Below, in pieces: positions 5,898 through 11,442 of a stretch of DNA of 11,605 nucleotides. Source of the stretch: UMGS1002 sp964463325. GTDB lineage: Bacteria; Bacillota; Clostridia; Oscillospirales; CAG-272. Both the position numbers and the translations under genes were made by a program. Below the pieces are notes generated by a model. That model made no database searches and was not told the origin of the DNA. It worked only from the letters and a program-made list of their open reading frames with translations. Every line of letters starts with the position of its first letter. Positions within the stretch are counted from its first letter, which is position 1. The stretch spans positions 1 to 11,605 of the forward strand of contig CAYXBY010000049.1 in the NCBI GenBank assembly GCA_964463325.1, in the 5' to 3' direction.

Positions 5898-7142
5898 TCA
5901 GCGCTCGAAGCGCAGCTCAGCCCACAGCATGCAGTGGTCAGAGTGTCCCTCAGGACCCATTCCGACCTCAACTGCGCTCCAGCCGCCTGCGAGCATTATG
6001 TTGTCAATGCTGCTCGCACTGGGGGTAAAGGTGGGGTACTTGCCGCGATTGACAAACGTGGCCTCACTCCACGCTGAGAACTCTGCTATACTGCTGGTGT
6101 TGAAGTCACCCGTTACGATGTAGGTCTCACACTCGGCAAGTATGGGCGCCAGCTGGGCGATCTGCCCGGCGCGGATGCCGGCATTCTCGTGCGACAGGTG
6201 GGTGTTGAAGAAATCAAATTTGACACCGTCAACGTCAATTATCGCATGACCCGCACTGCGTTTTTCAAGCGTGCCCGACTCCAGCGGAATAACCTCAAAG
6301 GAATCGATCGGGTAACGGCTGAGTATCGCCGTGCCATACTCGCCGCCTCGGTAGTTTATGGCGTGCGCAAAAGCGTAATACTGATACCCCGACGCCTCAG
6401 ACAGCGCCTTCATGGTGTCAAGTCCGCCTACGCGCTCGGTCAACTGGTCGACCTCCTGAAGTCCGACGACATCCAGCTCCAGCGCCTTGATATCCGCTGC
6501 AATGACAGACATATCCAGCGCCACGTCGCCGCCGTGCCGAATGTTGTAACTGCCCACGCGCAGCGTCCGCTCGACGCCGGCATATACATCTGCTACCATC
6601 TCGTAATGCTTAAGCTCTTTCATAATCTTGATAATTCCATCCTCTCCAGCGCTGAACTGCGAAATAAGATAGTCCACAGCCGCGCTGTAATATTTATCTC
6701 TACTGGCCAATATCACCAGTTTGCTGTCGTGAACTCCAACATACCAGCCGCTCTCGCACTGCACCTCACTGCTCTGCGAGCGGTTGGTGTCACCGATGAG
6801 TATCTCATACTGGCTTACTGCGTCCGGATCATCGCCCGGCTTGACCCAGTCGACCTTTATGTCGGGATCAGTACCCGTACACTGACCGATATATTCAAGC
6901 AGCCGCCGCGCCGCGCTTATTCTCACCGCGCTTCCGTCATCGGGACGCACTATGGTATATGCAGCACCGGATATGCTAAGCATCGTCTCGGGCGGCAGAG
7001 TTGAGGAATCCGGTGTGTTGGCAGTGTCCGAGGTGTCAGCAGTGCCCGAGGTGTCAGCAGGCGTCACCGCCGGCGTGCCCTCGCAGCCAAGCATCGTCAC
7101 GCTCAGACATATAAGCAGTAAAATGACATATAATCTTTTCAT
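5898..7142 (-). CDS. Lipoprotein with endonuclease/exonuclease/phosphatase-fold domain
   Basis: A 414-residue exported lipoprotein. It has the signal MKRLYVILLLICLSVTMLGC with a lipobox Cys at 20, then a Thr/Ser/Asp/Pro linker (about 21-52) carrying an 18-bp tandem repeat. Residues about 58-165 look like the N-terminal domain found in front of several Clostridial surface hydrolases (alpha-glucuronidase N-terminal-like), with EILIGDTNR near 113-121 and KLVILASRDKYYSAAVDYLI near 141-160. From 193 to the end is an EEP-fold domain: SYNIRHGG (N200), LQEVD (E230), YGTAILSRYPI, NTHLSHEN (H315), VTGDFNT (D346, N348), SIDNIM (D380) and HSDHCMLWAEL (D402, H403). The full catalytic set of the family is present, so it should be an active metal-dependent phosphodiesterase or phosphatase outside the membrane; the substrate is unknown. 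The ATG follows AGGAG by 7 nt. It is the first gene of the leftward run. Confidence 0.88.
   Translation of the reverse strand: MKRLYVILLLICLSVTMLGCEGTPAVTPADTSGTADTSDTANTPDSSTLPPETMLSISGAAYTIVRPDDGSAVRISAARRLLEYIGQCTGTDPDIKVDWVKPGDDPDAVSQYEILIGDTNRSQSSEVQCESGWYVGVHDSKLVILASRDKYYSAAVDYLISQFSAGEDGIIKIMKELKHYEMVADVYAGVERTLRVGSYNIRHGGDVALDMSVIAADIKALELDVVGLQEVDQLTERVGGLDTMKALSEASGYQYYAFAHAINYRGGEYGTAILSRYPIDSFEVIPLESGTLEKRSAGHAIIDVDGVKFDFFNTHLSHENAGIRAGQIAQLAPILAECETYIVTGDFNTSSIAEFSAWSEATFVNRGKYPTFTPSASSIDNIMLAGGWSAVEVGMGPEGHSDHCMLWAELRFER
7022..7057. repeat. Two-copy 18-bp tandem repeat in a lipoprotein linker
   Basis: Two adjacent 18-bp units (7022-7039 and 7040-7057) differ at one base (CAGTGTCCG / CAGTGCCCG). 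On the minus strand they encode ADTSGT/ADTSDT-like hexapeptides in the flexible linker after the lipobox of the EEP lipoprotein. Such an in-frame repeat can vary in copy number by slippage, changing the tether length without breaking the gene. Confidence 0.7.
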
Positions 7143-7185
7143 TGTCTCTCTCCTGGCATGAGCTATGCCACAGGCATGCAGTTAC

Positions 7186-7214
7186 ATTATAATATATGCG
7201 CACGTTTTTGTCAA
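7186..7214 (-). promoter_or_regulatory. Consensus promoter of the lipoprotein-crp-alaX-pqqD run
   Basis: On the minus strand TTGACA (7214-7209) and TATAAT (7191-7186) are both perfect hexamers with 17-bp spacing. The predicted start near 7179 gives a leader of about 37 nt, which contains a small inverted repeat (GGCAT/ATGCC, 7156-7170) just before the AGGAG site. A promoter this strong on a surface lipoprotein suggests either high expression or dependence on a repressor. Confidence 0.8.
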
Positions 7215-7228
7215 TAAATTGACGTCAA
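7210..7228. promoter_or_regulatory. Overlapping inverted repeats at the -35 region, possible operator
   Basis: GTCAA-taaa-TTGAC (7210-7223) is a perfect inverted repeat, and the second arm begins the 10-bp palindrome TTGACGTCAA (7219-7228). Three alternating copies of the GTCAA/TTGAC unit thus sit on and beside the -35 hexamer of the leftward promoter. A dimeric regulator could bind here; the Crp/Fnr-like protein of the same run is a candidate, but the half-site order does not match the classical CRP or FNR sites. Confidence 0.35.
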
Positions 7229-7283
7229 CTTTAGCCCGTTTGCCAAAAAAATCGTCCAAGCAGCTAAAAAAGCGCCGAATGTA

Positions 7284-7313
7284 TTGACATTGCAGCAGAA
7301 AATGTAGTATAAT
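7284..7313 (+). promoter_or_regulatory. Promoter of the 6-phosphofructokinase gene
   Basis: TTGACA (7284-7289) is followed after 18 bp by TATAAT (7308-7313), both consensus. Transcription would start near 7320, about 43 nt before the start codon. It is separate from the leftward promoter at 7186-7214, so the divergent genes have independent promoters within a 220-bp gap. Confidence 0.75.
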
Positions 7314-7362
7314 AGCTTTTGAATGTACAAATAACCGAATATCGGTACGGAGGAATCTAACA

Positions 7363-8634
7363 ATGTCTACACAAATCAAAAAGATCGGTGTAATCACCAG
7401 CGGCGGCGACTGCCAGGCCATGAATGCGGCTATTCGCGCAGTCGTGCTCTCCGCCAGAAAATACAATATCGAGGTCGTGGGCATCTCTAACGGCTATTAC
7501 GGCATCACCAATGATCGCCCCGAGGATTTCCGCACGCTGCACGCTGAGGACGTCGAAAACATCATCAGCATGGGCGGCACTGTGCTCAATTCCGCACGCT
7601 TCACCGAGTTTGGCGACGCGCCTGAATACTACGCCAAGCTCATGGGCAAGCATCTCGAGGAGCACGGCATCGGTGCGCTGGTCGTCATCGGCGGCGACGG
7701 CAGCTTCCGCGGCGGTCTCGACATACACCACTACGCCGGCATTCCCTGCGTCGGCATCCCCGCCACCATTGACAACGATATCGTGTCCACCGAGTACACC
7801 CTCGGCTTCGACACCGCACTTCGCAACAGCATCGAAATGTGCGACGCGCTGCGCGACACCTGCAATTCTCACAAGAGATGCAACGTCGTCGAGGTCATGG
7901 GGCGCAAGGCCGGACAGATCGCGCTGCACACTGCCATCGCAGTTGGCGCAACGGCTGTCGCCATCCCCGAGGCGCCCGAGTTGTTCGACGAGGAGAAGGT
8001 AATCGACAGCATGATCCGCGCACGCCACGACGGCAAGCGCTCCTTCCTGGTTATTTTCGCCGAGGGCGCCGTCAACACCGCCTTTACCGAGCAGGCTAAG
8101 CGCGCCGCGCTCGACAGCGCCGTCGCCGGCTACACCGCAGGCGAGCTGGACGGCAAGGCGCTCGCCAAGACCGCCTTCAATTGCTACAGCGCCGAGTACG
8201 GCGAGCAGTTCGTGGGCACCGTCAAGGAGCGCAGCCGCAAGGCATTTGAAAAGTATTACGCCGAGGAAGGCAATGTTGACTTCAAGGGCGAGTTCATCGA
8301 GACCAAGTTCGTCCGCTTCGCGCACATCGCACGCGGCGGCCGCCCCACCTGCTTTGACCGCGTCGTCGCCGGACACATGGGTGAGGCCGCTGTCAAGCTC
8401 ATCTCAGAGGGCAAACTCAACCGCGTCGTCTGCGTCCATGACGGCAGAATTACCGATATGGACATGGTCGAGGCCATCAGCGTCGACTCCTTCTATCGCA
8501 AGCTGCGCAAGACCGGCGTGATGGACGAGGCCGCCTTTGAGGCCATGACCCCCGAGCAGAAGAAAATGTTCAACTTCCGCATGAAGGTCAGCGACAGCCT
8601 GCTGTCGACCGCCATGGCACTGTCCGAGGTCTGA
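7363..8634 (+). CDS. pfkA: 6-phosphofructokinase, ATP-type active site, extended form
   Basis: The 423-residue product phosphorylates fructose 6-phosphate at C1 in glycolysis, in the cytoplasm. Family motifs run in order: GVITSGGDCQAMNAAIRAVV (9-28), NSARFTEF (76-83), VVIGGDGSFRGG (107-118), GIPATIDNDI with catalytic Asp137 (131-140), SHKRCNVVEVMGRKAG (169-184) and HIARGGRPTCFDR (321-333). GGDG with Gly113, in place of GGDD, is the ATP-type signature; the residue before TIDND is Ala, not the Lys of pyrophosphate enzymes. Compared with the roughly 320-residue E. coli enzyme, about 60 extra residues lie between the FAEGA strand (232-236) and HIARGG (321), and the C-terminus is longer by about 30. 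Oligomeric state and allostery may therefore differ. GGAGGA lies 8 nt before the ATG. Confidence 0.95.
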   Translation: MSTQIKKIGVITSGGDCQAMNAAIRAVVLSARKYNIEVVGISNGYYGITNDRPEDFRTLHAEDVENIISMGGTVLNSARFTEFGDAPEYYAKLMGKHLEEHGIGALVVIGGDGSFRGGLDIHHYAGIPCVGIPATIDNDIVSTEYTLGFDTALRNSIEMCDALRDTCNSHKRCNVVEVMGRKAGQIALHTAIAVGATAVAIPEAPELFDEEKVIDSMIRARHDGKRSFLVIFAEGAVNTAFTEQAKRAALDSAVAGYTAGELDGKALAKTAFNCYSAEYGEQFVGTVKERSRKAFEKYYAEEGNVDFKGEFIETKFVRFAHIARGGRPTCFDRVVAGHMGEAAVKLISEGKLNRVVCVHDGRITDMDMVEAISVDSFYRKLRKTGVMDEAAFEAMTPEQKKMFNFRMKVSDSLLSTAMALSEV

Positions 8635-8654
8635 TAAGTTAAATATTCAAAATG

Positions 8655-8676
8655 GGGGGAGCCGCGCGGCTTCCCC
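8655..8676 (+). other. GC-rich hairpin between pfk and cca, no U-tract
   Basis: A 9-bp stem (8655-8663 with 8668-8676, one G-U pair) closes a GCGC loop 21 bp after the pfk stop codon. TACATTAAAATG follows on the plus strand, so it is not a canonical intrinsic terminator. It may be a leaky terminator, an mRNA 3'-end protector, or a degenerate copy of the G-rich intergenic hairpins seen at 90-116 and 10203-10230. Since no clear promoter precedes cca, read-through from pfk is plausible. Confidence 0.5.
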
Positions 8677-8726
8677 TACATTAAAATGTGCGTCGCACGG
8701 CAGTGCGGCGACGGAAGGAGAGACAA

Positions 8727-10073
8727 ATGCAGCTATCAGCAGCAGCCAAAAAGGCGATAGAGGTGCTTGAGAATAACGGCTACGAGGCCTTTTGCGTCGG
8801 CGGCTGCGTCCGTGACCTGCTCATGGGACGCGAGCCCAACGATTTTGACGTCACCACCTCCGCCGCCCCGCTCGAGACCGAGCGCTGCTTTGAGGGCTAC
8901 CGCCTGATCGAGACCGGGCTCAAGCACGGCACGGTGACGGTGCTGATCGACGGCGAGCCCATCGAGATAACCACCTATCGCCTTGATGGCGAGTATCTCG
9001 ACAACCGCCGCCCCTCCGAGGTGTTTTTTACGCGCGAGCTGCGCGAGGATCTCGCCCGCCGCGATTTCACCGTCAACGCCATGGCATATTCGCCCACCGG
9101 TGGCCTTGTCGACTGCTTTGGCGGGCGCGAGGATATCGAGCGTCGGCTGATACGCGCCGTCGGTGACCCCGACCGCCGCTTCCATGAGGACGGACTGCGC
9201 ATATTGCGGGCGCTGCGCTTTGCGTCGGTGCTGGACTTCGAGCTTGAGACCGAGACGGCGGCAAGCATCCGCCGCTGCTATCGTCTGCTCGACAATATCG
9301 CCGCCGAGCGGATACGGGTCGAGCTGTTCAAGCTGGTCTGCGGACGCGGCGCACGGCGCATACTGGCAGAATACCCCGAGGTGCTGTGCCACATACTGCC
9401 GGAAATTGCGCCGTCGGTCGGCTTCGACCAGTGCAATCCCTACCATAAATACGACGTCTACACCCATTCGCTCGTCGCGCTGGAGCTAGCCGAGGGCGAT
9501 GTCTGCGTCAAGCTGGCCGCGCTGCTGCACGACGTCGGCAAGCCGGCCTGCTTCAGCGAGGACGAGCGCGGCGGGCATTTTTACGGTCATCCGCCGCAGA
9601 GCGCCGAGCTGACGCGCACCGCGCTGCACCGCCTGCGGACGGACAACAAAACGCTCTCGACGGTGGTCAAGCTGGTCGCGGAGCATCACCGCACCATCCA
9701 GCCGACTGAGCGGAGCGTGCGACGTCTGCTCAGCGCACTCGGAGAGCAGGACGCGCGGCGCCTGCTGGCGCTGCGACGCGCCGACAACGGTGCGCTGGTC
9801 GATTGGCTGGTGGAGCCGCGGCTGCGCGAGCTGGATGACATCGAGGCGGTGCTCGACCGTCTAATCGCCGAGCAGGGGCAGCTGTCACTTGGCACGCTCG
9901 CGCTGCACGGCGACGACGTGATCGCACTCGGTGTGAGCCCGGGCAGAGCAGTCGGCGCCGTGCTGCACCGCCTGCTTGACGCCGTGCTTGACGGTGAATG
10001 TCCAAATGAGCGTGAGCCGCTGACCGCGTTGGCGCGGGAGATCATCACCACGCTACCGCAGAACGAGTCCTAA
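8727..10073 (+). CDS. cca: CCA tRNA nucleotidyltransferase (class II, HD domain)
   Basis: This enzyme adds or repairs the 3'-terminal CCA of tRNAs without a template. The 448-residue product has all class II landmarks. CVGGCVRDLLMG is near 23-34. NDFDVTTSA near 38-46 holds the metal-binding Asp39 and Asp41. HGTVTVLIDG is near 68-77, RRDFTVNAMAY at 111-121, and DPDRRFHEDGLRILRALRFA near 147-166. ERIRVEL, near 194-200, is in the nucleotide-selecting region. Residues 240-345 carry an HD phosphohydrolase domain with THSLVAL (H247), LLHDVGKP (H268, D269) and FYGHPP (H288). The HD part could give 2',3'-cyclic phosphodiesterase or phosphatase activity, as in E. coli Cca. The start at 8727 was chosen because AAGGAG lies 6 nt upstream; an earlier in-frame start at 8688 precedes that site. 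No partner gene for a split CC-/A-adding system is visible. Confidence 0.95.
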   Translation: MQLSAAAKKAIEVLENNGYEAFCVGGCVRDLLMGREPNDFDVTTSAAPLETERCFEGYRLIETGLKHGTVTVLIDGEPIEITTYRLDGEYLDNRRPSEVFFTRELREDLARRDFTVNAMAYSPTGGLVDCFGGREDIERRLIRAVGDPDRRFHEDGLRILRALRFASVLDFELETETAASIRRCYRLLDNIAAERIRVELFKLVCGRGARRILAEYPEVLCHILPEIAPSVGFDQCNPYHKYDVYTHSLVALELAEGDVCVKLAALLHDVGKPACFSEDERGGHFYGHPPQSAELTRTALHRLRTDNKTLSTVVKLVAEHHRTIQPTERSVRRLLSALGEQDARRLLALRRADNGALVDWLVEPRLRELDDIEAVLDRLIAEQGQLSLGTLALHGDDVIALGVSPGRAVGAVLHRLLDAVLDGECPNEREPLTALAREIITTLPQNES

Positions 10074-10128
10074 AAAAACAGTTCGCAAATGTATAAATAT
10101 GACTTGCTCAGGTTGCACGTTTTGCCGT

Positions 10129-10140
10129 ATGTGATCACAT
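10129..10140. other. 12-bp perfect palindrome in the cca-serine hydrolase gap
   Basis: ATGTGATCACAT is a perfect palindrome in the 187-bp gap between cca and the serine hydrolase gene. TGTGA/TCACA half-sites resemble CRP half-sites but have no 6-bp spacer, so this is not a standard CRP box. I see no strong promoter in this gap; TAAAAT at about 10174-10179 has no good -35. No intrinsic terminator follows cca. Confidence 0.3.
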
Positions 10141-10192
10141 CCCGTATTTATCAACGCGCCTCACCACACAGAATAAAATGTTTGAAAAGTCC

Positions 10193-10230
10193 TTGAGGGT
10201 CTGGGGGAACTTCCTCTCAGGAAGTCCCCC
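10193..10230. repeat. G-rich hairpin repeat in the leader of the serine hydrolase gene
   Basis: GGGTCT is followed by GGGGGAACTTCC (10203-10214), which pairs with GGAAGTCCCCC (10220-10230) through 11 pairs and one bulged A, loop TCTCA. The T-run is absent; AAAAAATATAAC follows on the plus strand. The same GGGTCY-GGGGG opening precedes the hairpin at 90-116. I regard it as a member of a dispersed intergenic hairpin family, here only 30 bp before the start codon of the next gene, where it could affect transcription or translation. Confidence 0.6.
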
Positions 10231-10260
10231 AAAAAATATAACAATTAAGGAGAAACACCC

Positions 10261-11133
10261 ATGTCATTCACTGGGATCGATTTTGCCGAGCACGCACGCA
10301 ATGCTGGCATGGATCTGTATTTCGTTGCCGAGGGCGACCGCGACGGCAATATTGAGCGCCGCATCATCCGCCCCGCCAACCCCTGCTGCGACTGCTATTC
10401 CATCGCCAAGGCCTTCACTGTGCTGGCCGTTGGCATGCTGTACGACCGCGGCCTCGTGCGCCCCGACAGCGTAGCAGTCGAGCTCATTCCCAACCTCTGC
10501 CCGGGGGACATGGACGAGCGCTGGCGCCACGTCACGCTTGAGCACCTTATGCTGCACCACGTCGGCTTTGGCAGCGAGCAGAGCGGCCTGATCGACATAG
10601 ATTCATACGACGCCTCCGCCTTTCCATCGCACGACTACCTCAGCGTGATACTGAGCTCTCCCCTGCCCCACGAGCCGGGCACGCATCACCAATACACCGA
10701 CGCAGCGTATTATCTGCTGTCGCGCGTGGTCGCGCAGGTGTCTGGCATGGATCTTGCAAGCTTTTTGCGTCCGACACTGATGGATGTCATGAATTTCAAG
10801 GAATTTGCCTGGTCGACCTGCCCTCAGGGCTACGCCATGGGCGGAACAGGGCTGTTTTTGCGCACCGAGGACGTCGTCAAGCTGGGTATACTTTACCTGC
10901 GCGGCGGCGACTGGATGGGACAGCGCGTGATCTCCGAGGAATGGATCCGTCTGGTGCTCGAGCGAGGCTACGAATTCAAGCCCAAGGGCGACGGCTGGTA
11001 CGGCAAAGGCGGCATGCGCGGCCAAATGCTGGCCTTTAACCCCGAGCGCGGCCTGGCGGTCGCATGGCACAGCTACGACAAGCGCAAGACCGGCGTTGTC
11101 TACGACCTGCTCATGCACGGAACGACCAAATAA
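10261..11133 (+). CDS. Cytoplasmic serine hydrolase, beta-lactamase/DD-peptidase family
   Basis: A 290-residue protein of the class C beta-lactamase-like (Beta-lactamase, PF00144-type) family. The active-site S-x-x-K is SIAK (S47, K50) in CDCYSIAKAFTVLAVGMLYD. The region LEHLMLHHVGFG (93-104) matches the usual LLxHTSG-type stretch with His-His in place of His-Thr. The Tyr motif is likely QYTDAAYYLLSRVV (Y145). The third box is probably YGKGGMRGQ (247-255), close to the HGG or KTG of relatives. There is no signal peptide or membrane anchor, so it should act in the cytoplasm, which argues against a role in beta-lactam resistance or cell-wall synthesis and for an esterase, amidase or peptidase activity. 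AAGGAG lies 8 nt before the ATG. It is followed by a strong terminator; the gene is probably monocistronic. Confidence 0.87.
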   Translation: MSFTGIDFAEHARNAGMDLYFVAEGDRDGNIERRIIRPANPCCDCYSIAKAFTVLAVGMLYDRGLVRPDSVAVELIPNLCPGDMDERWRHVTLEHLMLHHVGFGSEQSGLIDIDSYDASAFPSHDYLSVILSSPLPHEPGTHHQYTDAAYYLLSRVVAQVSGMDLASFLRPTLMDVMNFKEFAWSTCPQGYAMGGTGLFLRTEDVVKLGILYLRGGDWMGQRVISEEWIRLVLERGYEFKPKGDGWYGKGGMRGQMLAFNPERGLAVAWHSYDKRKTGVVYDLLMHGTTK

Positions 11134-11158
11134 GCCGAGATAGGTCATATAAAGCGGC

Positions 11159-11203
11159 AAAAGCGCTGCGAGATGAACAGATTTCGTCTCGCAGCGCTTT
11201 TTT
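11159..11203. terminator. Strong bidirectional intrinsic terminator
   Basis: A 15-bp perfect stem (11159-11173 with 11187-11201, core GCGCTGCGAGA) closes a 13-nt loop and ends in TTTTTT on the plus strand and in TTTT on the minus strand. It terminates the serine hydrolase gene and, in the other direction, transcripts arriving from the right, including the small ORF whose shifted frame stops at 11202. Confidence 0.9.
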
Positions 11204-11322
11204 AGTGCTTTGTCAGCTCGCTGCCGGCGACAAATTCAACGCTCCATTCGTCCGCCCGCTGCGCCGACAGCGAGGAGGACAAGCACAGGCAATACTGCCA
11301 CCAAGCGTGCAGACGTCTTCAT
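11202..11322 (-). CDS. Possible tiny secreted or membrane peptide gene, perhaps frameshifted
   Basis: The minus-strand ATG at 11322 has AAAGGA 8 nt upstream (11336-11331). The direct frame gives 28 residues ending at 11236: MKTSARLVAVLPVLVLLAVG followed by AAGGRMER, a signal-peptide-like start. If one base is skipped near codon 17-18, the frame becomes ...VLVLL-LSAQRADEWSVEFVAGSELTKH and stops at TAA 11202-11204, exactly at the base of the terminator. That version looks like a full signal peptide with a short mature part, about 39 residues. So this may be a real 28-residue membrane peptide, a decayed (frameshifted) secreted peptide, or an accidental ORF. It is the only protein-coding candidate in the 310-bp gap 11134-11442. 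I see no clear promoter for it. Confidence 0.35.
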
Positions 11323-11390
11323 TTAATAATTCCTTTCCGAATAATGTGTACTAAAAACCAAGCACCGTATCGGGTCTGCTCAAAAGCAGG

Positions 11391-11425
11391 AAAATCGCCC
11401 CCGGATGATATCTCACCCGGGGGCG
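11391..11425 (-). terminator. Intrinsic terminator of the GGGtGRT-family gene
   Basis: On the minus strand CGCCCCCGG (11425-11417) pairs perfectly with CCGGGGGCG (11404-11396) around a 12-nt loop, followed by ATTTT (11395-11391). It lies 18 bp after the stop codon. A palindrome CGGCATATGCCG (11430-11441) sits between the stop codon and the hairpin. Confidence 0.85.
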
Positions 11426-11442
11426 GCTCGGCATATGCCGAA

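Noticed and set aside
7357..8376. A 339-residue minus-strand reading frame opposite phosphofructokinase
   Set aside because: Its Ala/Asp/Val-rich composition reflects the codon usage of pfk on the other strand; there is no family match or start signal.
8655..8676. Rho-independent terminator after pfk
   Set aside because: The stem is good but there is no T-tract on the plus strand, so I list it as a hairpin of uncertain role.
10129..10140. ATGTGATCACAT as a binding site for the Crp/Fnr-like protein
   Set aside because: CRP sites need a 6-bp spacer between TGTGA and TCACA and FNR sites are TTGAT-N4-ATCAA; this palindrome fits neither, so only the bare palindrome is listed.
10603..11160. A 185-residue minus-strand reading frame opposite the serine hydrolase
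   Set aside because: It is antisense to a gene with good motifs, and it begins inside the terminator flank without a ribosome binding site.
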